A DNA stretch of 64,000 nucleotides from Sporobolomyces roseus (lineage: Eukaryota; Basidiomycota; Microbotryomycetes; Sporidiobolales; Sporidiobolaceae): contig JADILM010000007.1 in the NCBI GenBank assembly GCA_016617785.1, forward strand, positions 1,054,001-1,118,000. Direction: 5' to 3'. Below are positions 1 to 10,048 of this stretch, in pieces. Every line of letters begins with the position of its first letter. The stretch's first letter is position 1. Both the position numbers and the translations under genes were made by a program. Below the pieces are notes generated by a model. That model was not told the origin of the DNA and did not search any database. It saw only the letters and a program-made list of their open reading frames with translations.

Positions 1-1374
1 ATGGGTCCCCCTCCGCCTCCTCACCACTCTCACCATGCTTCATCTCAGCCCCTCTCAACTTCCGCCTCTTCTTCAGGTTCCTTCAACCCGATCACTCCTG
101 CAACCATCATGAATTTCTCTTCAGATTTCGACCTCTCTACCTTATCCTCCCTCTCTCCAGCTCTCGGTCCAACTTCAGATGGTGGCCCTGGCTCAGCCTT
201 CTCCGGATCTCTACAAAACTCTCCGATTCTCTTACCTCAGCCTGATACGGGAGAAGCGGCGACTGCTTCGTCGGCGGGTAAAGCGAGGAGTACGAGGAAA
301 TCTGGATCGGTTAAAGCTTCTCCGGCGTTGAGAGCTGTCGATGCGAAGGGAAAGGGAAAGGCTACTGAGGGAGTGAATGGCAAGAAGGCAGCGAAACAGA
401 CCAAGATTGCACCGAGTCCAAAAGTTTCAGCAAGTTCAAAAATTCGTCCTTTACTCGCTGCTGGTCAGTCTTTGTCACTCTCGTCACTCTCTACGCTATG
501 GAACGACTGACTGAGTAGGTTGAATCGACTAACAGATGCTGCACCCGAAGCTCAGACAAGACTAGCGAGTAAAAATAATCACGAGAACGTAGCTGATGGA
601 CGAGGAAACGATCTGTCGGGACTCAACGCTTCGACTCCTTCAACGACACAATCTGCTGTTAGCAACGCCAACGGAGGTACTGCGGAAAGTAGGAAATCGA
701 CTCACAAGCTCGCCGAACAGAAACGACGAGATTCGCTCAAACTTTGCTTCGACGAATTGAGGTCTCTCTTACCTCCCATCTTGCCTTCTACGGATGACGC
801 GAATCGAAGACCCGGAGAAGGGAACGTAGGTGGACAAAGAAACGGAGAGGTTGATCCAGAAAATCCGAACAAGGGAGTTAGTAAAGTTGCGTTGTTGAGG
901 AGGAGTAACGAGTACCTCGAAATCCTCAAAGAGAGGATCGAGAGGAGGGATCAAGCGATTTGGGCATTGCGAAAGCAGAATCAAATGCTCAAGGGTAGAC
1001 GGAGTGAGCTTGGAAGTACTCCAGACGAGAATGATGAGGATGGAGAGGAGAGTGAGGAAGATGAGATTCCTGGACTCGATCTCGATTTGGACAACATCGA
1101 TGGAGGTGAACGAAGAGCTGGAAATCTCGCTTTCTGTATGTTCCTCTCACTCTCCATTGATAGGAACTCTCGCTAATCGAAAACTGTCATTGCAGACGAG
1201 GATCTCGACTTTGAATCGAAAATCGCTTCGCTTCCTATAGCTCGTCGAGGATCGACTTCTTCGAGTCGCAGGACCTCTGTCACCTCGACATCTACTTCGA
1301 AACCTACTACGAGACGTTCGACGAGGAACACCGTCCAGCCCAACATGAACGAGGACATGGATGTAGAAGGATGA
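1..1374 (+). CDS. bHLH transcription factor (5' end may be cut by the window)
   Basis: Exons 1-463, 536-1135 and 1196-1374 join in phase to 413 codons plus stop. Introns are 72 and 60 nt with GT/AG borders. The first half is Ser/Pro/Thr-rich with no fold recognised. Residues about 208-305 form a basic helix-loop-helix: a basic stretch (HKLAEQKRRDSLKLCFDELR), a long Asn/Gly-rich loop, then helix 2 (SKVALLRRSNEYLEILKERI) running into a short coiled coil. The His-x3-Glu-x2-Arg-Arg pattern of the basic region is the one that contacts E-box DNA (CANNTG) in this family, so a nuclear DNA-binding dimer is expected. An acidic tract follows, then an Arg/Ser-rich end. The Met at base 1 may be internal, since nothing upstream is visible. 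Target genes cannot be told from sequence. Confidence 0.85.
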
Positions 1375-1642
1375 ATCCAGAGAAGTGCTCGCTTGTTTCC
1401 CTTTACCTAACTAATTAATTTGGCTCAACCCTTCCTTCTTGTGTTGCTTTAGTTCAACCTGTTGTGCAAGTCTTACTTACTGTTCCTTCCTAACTGTGCC
1501 TGCTCGTCGATTAGCTTGCTTTCATGAGAAGCGGACAGATCGCCATCACCTCAACCTGAGTTCACTCGCTCTCGTTTGGGTTCTCTCTCCAGCTTTATCC
1601 TCTCTCACGTCGCTTCTTCAGCTAGAACGGCTAGTTCGCAAT

Positions 1643-2562
1643 CTATACTTTTCTACGCCATTCTAAAACCGATTCTTGTCTCTTTCCCCCTCCCTTCACC
1701 TCACTAATCTGAACCAGATACTTCTCCCCAGTCCTCACGAGTCCACTCTTCTCTTGCACTCTGATACTAGCTGGATTGTCCGAGAATGCTGATGCTCGAA
1801 TAATGTGAGCGTCGAGGTAGGGGACGAAATAGTTTTCGATCAAGGAGGTTAGGACGGAAGTCATGATCCCTTTCCCATGGTACTCGGGTGCGAGATAATC
1901 TACCACGACGTTACAAATGAGGTGTGAGGCCAATCAGTGGACGGCAAGAAGTTCGCGAGAGATAGAGGAATTAGAAGCTCACAACCGAAGCACCAGACCA
2001 ATTCCTTGTCTCCCACTTCTCTCGCATTGTTCTCCTTCTGTAGCTTCTCCCTCTCTACAACATCCTCGACCGCGAGGAACGCATGACGAATCACTCCGAT
2101 CTCTCCAATCCACTCCCCGTCCTCTTTTCGAATACATTGAAATGGTAAGCCCATCCTCGGTTTCTCCAATGCCACCTCTCCTTCTCGCTTGTTCTCTTGA
2201 TGAGTCATGATTGTTTTCTCCCACCCTTCAAACACTTCTTTCGTATCTTTCCATTTCCCCTCGCTCCAACCTATCTCGTGTTCCTCCAAGTAAGGGAACG
2301 GAGGTCCAGTCAACTCTTTCGTGACGACTGAATCATTGAGTACGGCGAGCTTGCGAGGAGTGTCTGAGGATCGAGGTGGAGTGAGGATTAGAGAAAAGGG
2401 GAGAGTCGAAGATGGGAGGGGAAGATAGGGCTCGAGAAATTCGGTGGAGGCGGGAGTGTGGAATCGGAAGGGAGTGAGTTGGGAGATGTGCGATTGAGAG
2501 GCAGGGGAGAGGGACAAGGGAGAATCGGAGGAAGAAGAGGGGGAGTTGGAAGAGGCAGCCAT
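1643..2562 (-). CDS. GNAT-family N-acetyltransferase
   Basis: Exons 2562-1983 and 1899-1643 (minus strand) give 278 aa. The 83-nt intron is fixed by phase and restores the acetyl-CoA-binding signature YYLAPEYHGKGIMT (motif A, R/Q-x-x-G-x-G/A type, here YHGKGI). This is followed by the typical Asn-Pro-Ala-Ser-x-Arg-Val-x-Glu-Lys-x-Gly motif B. The closest known group is the RimJ/RimL-like acetyltransferases that modify amino groups of proteins or small molecules; the substrate cannot be predicted. The N-terminal 30 residues are Ser-rich and low complexity. An in-frame Met 11 codons upstream (2595) is possible, but the inner Met, MAASS, looks like a normal fungal start. The gene converges with the bHLH gene; 268 bp separate the two stops and hold only their 3' UTRs. 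Confidence 0.85.
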
Positions 2563-3019
2563 CGAAAGCGATCGAATTGTAACAGAGCAGAACAAGAGCA
2601 GAGGTTTTGCGTCGAATCAGAAGCGAGAGAGCAGAAGCGAAAGAGTCAACAGTCGACCAACGAGTCAAAGGGGAGAGGAGAGGGTCACCTCGTGGTGCAC
2701 GAGCGAGTCATGTGATTGAGTCTGCAGGGTCAGAGCTATAGAAAAGGTGGCGTTAGGTCAGAGTAGCGCGAAGGAGGAGAAGGAGAGACGAAGCGAAGGG
2801 ATGAAACGTTGAAGCGAAAAATCTCCAAGTCGAAAAAGTAAAAATCGCTTCTCCAGCTTAGGCAGTTCTGTGGCTGCTTTCGCATTCGCAGGACGCCCAC
2901 ACGCAGAACGCCACTATTCCAGCTCGGAAGCTGAAAAGTGGCAGCGACATCTTGTCGTTTCTCACTGTCGGAACCAGATCAAAGCGTGTGATGCTATGTA
3001 TGTTCAACCGAGAAGCTAG
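2563..3019. promoter_or_regulatory. Intergenic: GNAT upstream region and hydrolase 3' flank
   Basis: This stretch separates two minus-strand genes. It should hold the promoter of the GNAT gene and the 3' UTR of the hydrolase-like gene. It is purine-rich on the plus strand between 2600 and 2850. No convincing ORF, RNA gene or known binding site was seen. Confidence 0.4.
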
Positions 3020-3807
3020 CTACAATCCATTCTCGTCCATCCACTCCATGACCTGTTCCCAGCCCTTCTCATCCCTCTCTCCCAGCAGTTTCCTCACCAA
3101 CGCATCTTCATCCTCACCCCCAAACTCCTTCACTAATCTACATTCGGTCCCCTCCGCCTCTCCTTTTATCACAGCAACAGGAAAGAACGGTTCATAATCG
3201 AATTCATCGAGTTTGGTTGGGAACGCTTTGGGGAGCGCAGAATGAGCGAGAGGAGCTGGGAGAGGATTATGGAGGACTAAGCCGGAGAGAGGGTGTGATG
3301 AGACGTAGGTTTCGGCGAGGAGAGTGGAAGAGGAAGAGGCGAAGAGTAAGGGAGGAAATGGGGATGAGGCAGAGGGATCTCGAAGGAGTGAAAGGAGTTC
3401 TAAACGAAACTCGAGGAAATGAGTTCAAGTTCGACAAGGAGGGTTTAAGGGGAAATGCCCACCGTTCTCGAGGGATGAGAGTACATCTTGTGATGTCGAT
3501 GCAGACTTGATAGATGATTCAGGATCGATCTCGCAGAGCAAGGAGGAGTAACCTTTTTGTGCGAATTGATCGATCCATCCTTTCCAAGCGCTGCCATTTC
3601 AAAGCGAGTCAAGAACCGAAGCGAGATCATAGCGGTGAGAGTTCAGGCTCACGTCGAGTCTGACTTCTCCCACCCTTTAATCGTTACGAAGCAGAGAGGT
3701 AAAGCGAGAGATTTCGAACCAGTCGATTCAAAGACTCGTACGGTCGAAAGTGTTCTTGAGAATGGTCGAGGTATCCGTAGAGTTGAGGGAAGGAGTGATC
3801 TGAGCAT
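3020..3807 (-). CDS. Mitochondrial alpha/beta-hydrolase-like protein
   Basis: Exons 3807-3653, 3590-3463 and 3399-3020 give 220 aa; introns are 62 and 63 nt. The N terminus (MLRSLLPSTLRIPRPFSRTL) has many Arg/Ser and no acid, a classic mitochondrial presequence. After it comes a beta strand and helix typical of an alpha/beta hydrolase (WKGWIDQFAQKGYSSLLCEID), then the strand and elbow region PPLLFASSSSTLLAETYVSS followed by LSGLVLHNP. The usual GxSxG nucleophile elbow reads A-S-S-S-S-T here, so the catalytic Ser is not certain. At 220 aa it is short for the fold, with no obvious lid. Without splicing, the second intron would put a TGA in frame, which supports the intron. The enzyme activity is unknown. 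Confidence 0.75.
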
Positions 3808-4002
3808 GTTGTAAGGATTGAACAGAGAGGTTGGGAAGGAGAGCCTCGCCTCACTTTTTGGACTTGGTGAATTTCAGAGAATCAGAGAGGGCAAGTTCGC
3901 TCTCTGCTCCTGATTCATCACTTCATATTCCTCCAACTCTTCTTGTATGCTAGAGCACTTCTCAAGTTTATCACACAATCCACTCACTCCCCTCTTACAG
4001 CC

Positions 4003-5379
4003 ATGCCACGTTCACAAACTCTCGCTCTCTCCCCTTCGAATCAATCTCCCGTCAGACATTCCCCTCAACGAACAATGCCAACACGTACTCGACAACAATT
4101 GAACAATGTACCTGGTATCATCAACTTGCCCATGTCGACCAAACTGAACGATAGTTACCCTTCTTCAAACTCTTCTTCCCAATCTCCCTCTCGCCACACT
4201 TCTCCCCCTCAGTCTCTCCCTTTGAAACCCGTCGCTTCTCTCGATCAGGCTTTACTAGGTCAACAACAGGATGAAACCAAGAAGCGAAGGAGGCAGAAGA
4301 AGTCCAACCCTGTCGTTGTACCCCTAGAAGAAGTAGCGAGTCAATCGGTCAAAGGCCGCCTCAGTCCGAATCCAGTTTCACCTTCTCGAGTCCACGTCGA
4401 TGAGAATGGAGTAGATCAATCCACACCTACGAAAGCTCGTCGTAGGAGAGGAAGAGCGAACCGTCAAACCAGTCCACCCCTTCCGGAAATCTTATCCAAA
4501 GAGTCTGGATTTAGTTCGACCACTCCTCCTCTCGCCGACTCTCACGCTCACTCTCAATCTGTACCTCCCGAATTACCCCCTCACCACCATCATTATCACC
4601 ATCACAACTCTCACCAATCTTCCGAGGACGAATGGGATATGCCTTCAATTGGTGGAGGAGGAGGAGGGAAACGAGCGAGTGCAGTCAAGGAAAGTCTCTC
4701 GTGGCAGCAGGAACTGCTCAAGACCACTTCCACTTCAGTCGCCCCTGCTCGAATCAACAGAACCCGAAACGAGAACAAGGTTTTCGAATCATCGCCAAAC
4801 TCTCGTCCCTCTCCTCGTCAAACTCGAAACTCTGTACCCACTCCTCACCGTCACGCTCCCAATACCAAACCTCGTCCAGTACTTCACCCTTCCCTTTCCG
4901 ATACGAACACCCCTTCGAACCCTTCCCTGAACTGGCAACAAGAGATGCTTCTTCAAACCGATCTCCAAACTTCCGCTCTCTCCGAGAACCGTCGTACCCA
5001 TTCCTCATCGCCAACGAAACCTACTCCTGTCACCGTCACTCGCACCGCTCCATCTTCCACGATGACTCCCGCTCGTCAACGTCAACAACGAATCAAAGAT
5101 TCCATCACTTTCGGATTGAACGACTTGGATCTCTCCGACGAACCTCACTCAGCAGAAGATATCTTCAACTCTCCCATCTCTCGTCACAACTCTACGAATC
5201 GTCGTCATCAGAATCAGAATCAAGGAATGAGGAGACAATCCCCTCCTACGAATACGGAATTCGCGACTCCAACGAAGTTGGACAGTTTGGAACCGAGATA
5301 CGCTGGTCCGACTTTTCATAACTCTCCTGCTCCTAGCTCGTTACCCGTACCGAGCTTCGTGTTGAGGCGTCAAATCTAA
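4003..5379 (+). CDS. EDC1/PNRC-type mRNA decapping activator
   Basis: A single coding exon of 458 aa; the first ATG after a likely leader-intron acceptor (CTTACAG at 3993-3999) is taken as the start. Nearly the whole protein is disordered, rich in Ser, Pro, Gln and Asn, with a His cluster near residues 190-200. Its C terminus carries a recognisable bipartite decapping motif: YAGPTF at about residues 433-438 (the Dcp2-activating YAGxxF box), then SPAPSS and LPVPSF at about 447-452 (the proline-rich ligand of the Dcp1 EVH1 domain). This order and spacing matches yeast Edc1/Edc2 and the metazoan PNRC proteins. Two copies of a W-Q-Q-E motif (SWQQELL, NWQQEML) and a conserved IKDSITFGLNDL element are also present, with unknown partners. 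Expected to act in cytoplasmic P-bodies. Confidence 0.8.
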   Translation: MPRSQTLALSPSNQSPVRHSPQRTMPTRTRQQLNNVPGIINLPMSTKLNDSYPSSNSSSQSPSRHTSPPQSLPLKPVASLDQALLGQQQDETKKRRRQKKSNPVVVPLEEVASQSVKGRLSPNPVSPSRVHVDENGVDQSTPTKARRRRGRANRQTSPPLPEILSKESGFSSTTPPLADSHAHSQSVPPELPPHHHHYHHHNSHQSSEDEWDMPSIGGGGGGKRASAVKESLSWQQELLKTTSTSVAPARINRTRNENKVFESSPNSRPSPRQTRNSVPTPHRHAPNTKPRPVLHPSLSDTNTPSNPSLNWQQEMLLQTDLQTSALSENRRTHSSSPTKPTPVTVTRTAPSSTMTPARQRQQRIKDSITFGLNDLDLSDEPHSAEDIFNSPISRHNSTNRRHQNQNQGMRRQSPPTNTEFATPTKLDSLEPRYAGPTFHNSPAPSSLPVPSFVLRRQI

Positions 5380-5381
5380 AG

Positions 5382-5449
5382 GTGAGCCTGAGTGACTTCT
5401 TCAGTTTCACACAAAACTGTCAAAACTGATGTTATCCTTTGGTTCACAG
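5382..5449 (+). other. Candidate intron in the 3' UTR of the decapping activator
   Basis: GTGAGC at 5382 and TTCACAG ending at 5449, with AACTGAT as branch site, make a normal 68-nt intron for this genome. It starts only two bases after the TAA stop (5377-5379), so it would lie fully in the 3' UTR. It is inferred from splice signals only. Confidence 0.6.
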
Positions 5450-6271
5450 GATTCGCCGCACCTCCTCCTCCCGTCTTCTTCCTGTTCTCGCTCCCCGAAC
5501 TCCTTTATTACTCTTATCACTCGACCAAAGGTCCACCACTCACCTCGCTTCTTACGATACACTCGACTTCAATCGATACCCCCCTCGCAACTATCTGTCC
5601 GATTCCCCTCCCTCTTTTACAACCATACCTCCTCACTCTTGACGTCTTTCAGCATCTTGACACTCTCGCACTCGAACCACCCCTCCAACGACCCAATCTC
5701 TCAGTCTCCATCTGTCTCTTCCGTCGTCGTCGTCAAAAAGGTTTCAAAACTTGTTGTCGGAGTTCTTTCGTCCCTGAGGTTGGTTTGTATTACGAATGGG
5801 GGGGGGGAAATCGTCTTTCGTTCTCTTTACCGTTCGCATGCTTTTAGTTGCAGTACGGTTTCTCTTCTCTCTCTCTGGTTTAGTCTCTGTCGTATCAAAA
5901 ACCACTCGAGGTTATTTCGTTTTCTTCTTTCCCCTTCCTTCCTTCTGTTGTCGAGTCATATAGTTCACTTCCCCTCCCTCCCTCTCTCTTTCGTTCTTCT
6001 CTACTCGTTACTTGTACATCTGTATTCTACTCTCCCCTCGCTCCCTCTTCCTACTTTTTCACTTTTCACTCTTCCCTCTCCCTTTTCATGATCGAATTCA
6101 ACTTCGAACTTTATTCTCCCACGTTTCGATCGCTTTCGTCAACGTCACTGAGAGCCATGCGAGTCCTTCCATCCAAGAATTACCGTTCTGAGTAGTAAAT
6201 TAACGAAGCGGAACTCGTCCGTCGAAATCAATCGTTCTCCTCTCTCTCTTTCTTCAAGCTTGAGCTCAGGA
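5450..6271. other. Intergenic, strongly pyrimidine-rich
   Basis: This should contain the 3' UTR of the decapping activator and the promoter and leader of NTA1. The plus strand is dominated by CT tracts, with a G10 run near 5800. The ORFs here are low-complexity Ser/Leu artefacts. No RNA gene or repeat was recognised. Confidence 0.5.
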
Positions 6272-7554
6272 ATGACTTCACTGCGAGTTGGATGTCTTCA
6301 ACTCGAACCAACCTTCAAGAATCCCACCAAATCCATCAAGAGAGCGGATGAAATCATTCAAGAATTCGGGTGAGTCTCATTTCTTTCCCTTCCCTCTCTC
6401 ACTAGACACTAAAAGAGCGGTATCAGATTACAAGCTGGACAATTGGATCTATTAGTTTTACCCGAAATGGCCTTCACTGGTACGAGTGATGATTCATCGT
6501 TCGACTTTGTTTCTCGGCGGAACATGCCCATTTCTCGTACTGTCCCGAGGCCTTGGGTGGATGTAGAGCTGATCAAAGAGAGTGTGAGGGATTTTTAGGG
6601 TATTGCTTTACTTCGAGAGAAGATATAGCACCTTGGATTGAAGAGGTTCCGGCGGGGAGAACTTCGAAATGGGCAATGAAGACTGGTACAGTTCTTCTCT
6701 TTTAGTTGAGTCTATCGTTCTCTGAGACGTTGTACTGATATTACCCATCGCGAGAACGTACAGCTCGTAAATTTGGATGCTACGTTCAAGTGGGAGTTCC
6801 AACTCTCGCACCATTCTCTGGATCACCTCCTTCCTCTTCCTCCTCTGCCCCCACTCCCGAAGATCTCTACTACAACTCGATCATCCTCGTCACGCCACAA
6901 GGCAAGATTCATACGACTTACCACAAGCATTTCTTATTCGAAACGGATCAATCTTGGGCTACTCCCGGACCTTCATTCATTTCCCTCTCTTTACCCTTCC
7001 CTCCCTCTTCTCCCCACGCACAAGATGGAAGGACGTTCAAGTACGCTCCTGCAATCTGTATGGATCTGAACGCAGAAGCTTTCGACGCGTCCCTCGAGAA
7101 ATTGGCATTCTCAAATTTCGTTAGTCAGGAGAAAGTCGACGTTGCTGTTGCGAGTAATGCGTGGTTGGATTCAGAGATCGTGAAACCTTCGGATGATGGG
7201 GAAGAAGCAGAAGAGGTTAGGGAAGGAATCAGGGATGTTGCGGAGGGAAGTTGGGAGGAAGTGAAAGGTTTGATCGGGTATTGGGTTTATAGGATGTCGA
7301 CGAATCTCGAGGATCCTGCAACAGCTTTCGTAGTCTCGAATAGAATAGGGAGGGAAGGGGGTGAGTGAACTGTCCACTCTCATGGTTTCGTTTCGAGCTC
7401 AGATCTGACTCTCTCGTTCGATCGATTAGATTCCGTCTTTGCTGGATCGAGCTGTATTATGGAGTTGGGAGATCGACCCACAGTGATGAAACATGCGTCA
7501 AAGAAGAAGGAGGAACTTATCTTTGCCAAAGTCAAACTACCGAAACGCGAATGA
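6272..7554 (+). CDS. NTA1: Protein N-terminal asparagine/glutamine amidase
   Basis: Exons 6272-6369, 6427-6479, 6599-6685, 6764-7360 and 7430-7554 give 319 aa. It is a nitrilase-superfamily amidohydrolase. The Glu-Lys-Cys catalytic triad is visible: Glu46 in LVLPEMAFTG, Lys134 in TTYHKHFLFETD and Cys178 in AICMDLN. The YHKHFLFETD and ICMDLN blocks match yeast Nta1, which deamidates N-terminal Asn and Gln to Asp and Glu so that the protein enters the Arg/N-degron pathway. A short C-terminal block (SVFAGSSCIMELGDRPTV) matches the last strand of the fold. The 119-nt second intron is long for this window. Interestingly, a UBR-box protein (UBR7) lies about 9 kb away, but there is no sign of a functional cluster. 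Confidence 0.9.
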
Positions 7555-7570
7555 ATCCTGCCTTCATCTT

Positions 7571-7594
7571 TTCTCTCTCTCTCTCTCTCTCTCT
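7571..7594. repeat. (CT)n microsatellite
   Basis: About twelve uninterrupted CT units lie in the 3' flank of NTA1. Similar short (GA)n tracts occur in other introns and flanks of the window (for example near 47272-47288), so this is ordinary for the genome. Confidence 0.8.
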
Positions 7595-7738
7595 TTTGGT
7601 GCGCAGTTCATACCCTCGACAACCCCCTTTCGTCTTCTCTGTCTCTGTACACACCATCGCGCTCTCTCTCTATCTATTCTATCGTTCACTGATGTAGCTA
7701 CTTCACTGTTTTGTATTGCATCTCGTTCGCTTTGTTTC

Positions 7739-9450
7739 TCAAGATTTGATCTCGCAAACGATTTTTCCGATGTTCTTGGCTTGTTCCATCTCGGTGTGAG
7801 CGTCTTTAATGTCTTTCCAATCGAAGACCTGTGAACGAAGGGACTTGGTAAGAAACTGAACTTTGCGAGAGCGAAGGAGGTGAAAGCGTACCTTGTGAAT
7901 GACGAGGTCTAGTCCTTCTTCTCCCTTTGCTTTCGCAAACACCTTACCCATCGCTTCCTTCGAGAAATCTTGCAACAGTTTGCCCTGATATTCGATCGAT
8001 CTCGACCTCAACGTCGTACCTGCTCACTCGAAATCATCAGTTTCCTCCCTCTCACAGCTCGGTAGTCAGACTCACCTTCAATCCTCAAGCGTTTGAACAA
8101 GATCTGAGAGAGATCAGCAGGAGTATCGGTTTTGGCACCACCCATCAATCCCAAAAGAACCATTCTCCCGTCCCGTCCTAACGATTTCAAGTTCATTTCC
8201 CAATACGAAGCACCAATGAAATCGATCACTACGTTTACTCCTTTTCCATCAGTCAGTTTTTGAACCTGTTCGCGTCGAACCTGTCAATTGCGAAAGGGAG
8301 AAGGAAAGGGAGGAAAGAAATCTTACTTCGTCTGCGAAGTTTTGGGTTTTGTAGTTGACTCCTTTCGCTCCGTGTTGTTCAACAAATTTCACCTTTTCGT
8401 CAGTACCAGCAGTAGCGATAACAAGCTCACTGCAGAACGAATCTCGCAAAATCAGTGAGCGGAAATAGACGATCAGTGATTCAGCAAGATTGGCTCACGC
8501 TCCAAAAGCTTTCGCTAGTTGAATCGCGGCGATTCCTACTCCCGAAGCTCCAGCGTGAACGAGTACTGATTGACCTTTTTGCATTTCCGAAATCGTGAAG
8601 AGAGCTATAGTTTTCGACGATTTCAAAACGTGAGTCTGGTGTTTCTGAGGGTCGTGAGGAACAGAGAGAAATACAGTACCCTGGAAAGCGGTCAACCAAT
8701 TCTCCATGACTGCCGCAGCTTGAACCCATGAGACGTGATCAGGTTTGCGAACTATCATTGATGCTGGAGTCGCAATGTATTCAGCATAAGCTCCTCCAGT
8801 AGCCAAACCGAACCTGTAATTCACATCTCGACAAGATTGAGTGAGAAAGTCAAGGGAGAGTAGAAAGAAAAAAGGGAAACGTACACTTCATCCCCGACTT
8901 TGTAGTCTGATTCGCCCGCTTCTTCGATCGTACCGCTGAACTCGACTCCGATGATTGGCGATGCGCCCGGTGGGAGAGGATACTTTCCTTGTCGCTGCAT
9001 GATATCCATTCTGAGAATGGAGAAGAACGAGAAAGATCAGTGAACAGGTGAGAATGAGGTTGCGAAAGTAGAAATTTCGACTGAGGAGAATGGCGTACCG
9101 GTTCAATCCGAAAGCCTTGATCTATCGCATTCAAGCATCGATTAGGTGAAGAGGAGAATGAGTTTTAGCGAAAGGGACGAAATATGCGAAAAGAGTCGAA
9201 GAAATCAGTCAGCACTTCGCCCTCTTCCCACTAACGCTCTTTCTCAACAGTACGAAGAGAGACTGTAGCCTCACCTTTACGATCACCTTTCCATCACCTT
9301 TTGACAAGGTAGGTTTTTCGTAATCTCCCATAAATAGTCCATCGACACTTTCGCTTTTTCCATCTTTAACTTGAATCGCTTTCCTGTATTACGTTCGCGG
9401 GTCAGCTTACGAGTGAGAGGAGAGAGCGAGAATGCGTACATTTGAGGCAT
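7739..9450 (-). CDS. Zinc-independent quinone oxidoreductase (zeta-crystallin/PIG3 type)
   Basis: Ten exons on the minus strand: 9450-9440, 9383-9275, 9121-9099, 9010-8885, 8813-8680, 8604-8499, 8429-8327, 8280-8076, 8019-7892 and 7828-7739, giving 344 aa with all phases consistent. It is a medium-chain dehydrogenase/reductase. The N-terminal GroES-like domain contains [14 protein letters not shown] and GDEV; the NADPH-binding fold contains [20 protein letters not shown] (AxxGxxG). The zinc-ligand residues of alcohol dehydrogenases are absent, as expected for quinone reductases. It probably reduces quinones or enones in the cytosol with NADPH. The first exon codes for only 11 bases, and the intron at 8281-8326 is just 46 nt. 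Confidence 0.9.
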
Positions 9451-10048
9451 TGTCTGAATTCAGAAGCAGGGAGAGAAGTGAAGTGGAGAAGAGAGAAAGA
9501 GCTGCGTCACTCCGGTCGCTTCCTTGTCCGAAGCGAGTGTAGAAGTCCGAATTTCGTAGTTGAGAATTGATCTTCGCAACTACGGTGAAAATCAGTTTCG
9601 ACTCGCTTTCGTCGAGAAAGAGAGAAAGCGGGACTCTTGCGAAGCGAAAAAGTGACTTCGATCGGAAACAAGAGAAATTGGAAATTTGGGAGGTGCGAGC
9701 GAAGACATGAGATGCGAGTGAAAGCATCGAGTTTACTCGCTAGACTGCTCAGAGCTATCTATACCCATCAAGTAGTCTATACTGAGCAGTATACACGTGA
9801 CCAGCGAGAAATGAGCGAGAGAGAAGAGTTGCGAAATTGACTTTGATCTTGTTTCTTCTCTTTCTCAGTCGAATCTCTCGTAACTCGACTCGGGAGCTGC
9901 AGGTGAGCTCTCTATACTATCTAAAATACGCATAGAGGGGGCGTATGAGGTCTCCGCAGCTATCTGATCGCTTCCTGCACGACATTTCCAGGATCAATCA
10001 ACTCGAACTGATCCTTCGATTCTCTCTCTCAACTCGCAACAGGATCGT
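9451..10048. promoter_or_regulatory. Divergent promoter with an E-box
   Basis: This 598-bp region separates the quinone oxidoreductase (minus) from the large orphan gene (plus). A perfect CACGTG palindrome lies at 9794-9799, inside TATACACGTGACC, a typical bHLH target. A candidate leader intron of the plus gene runs from 9903 (GTGAGC) to 9991 (TTCCAG). Both readings come from motifs only. Confidence 0.4.

Noticed and set aside
5392..6091. Long overlapping ORFs downstream of the decapping activator
   Set aside because: They are translations of CT-rich 3' UTR sequence and lack any domain or splice logic.
9407..9727. 106-codon minus-strand ORF around the quinone oxidoreductase start
   Set aside because: It overlaps the true first exon in another frame and lies in promoter sequence.
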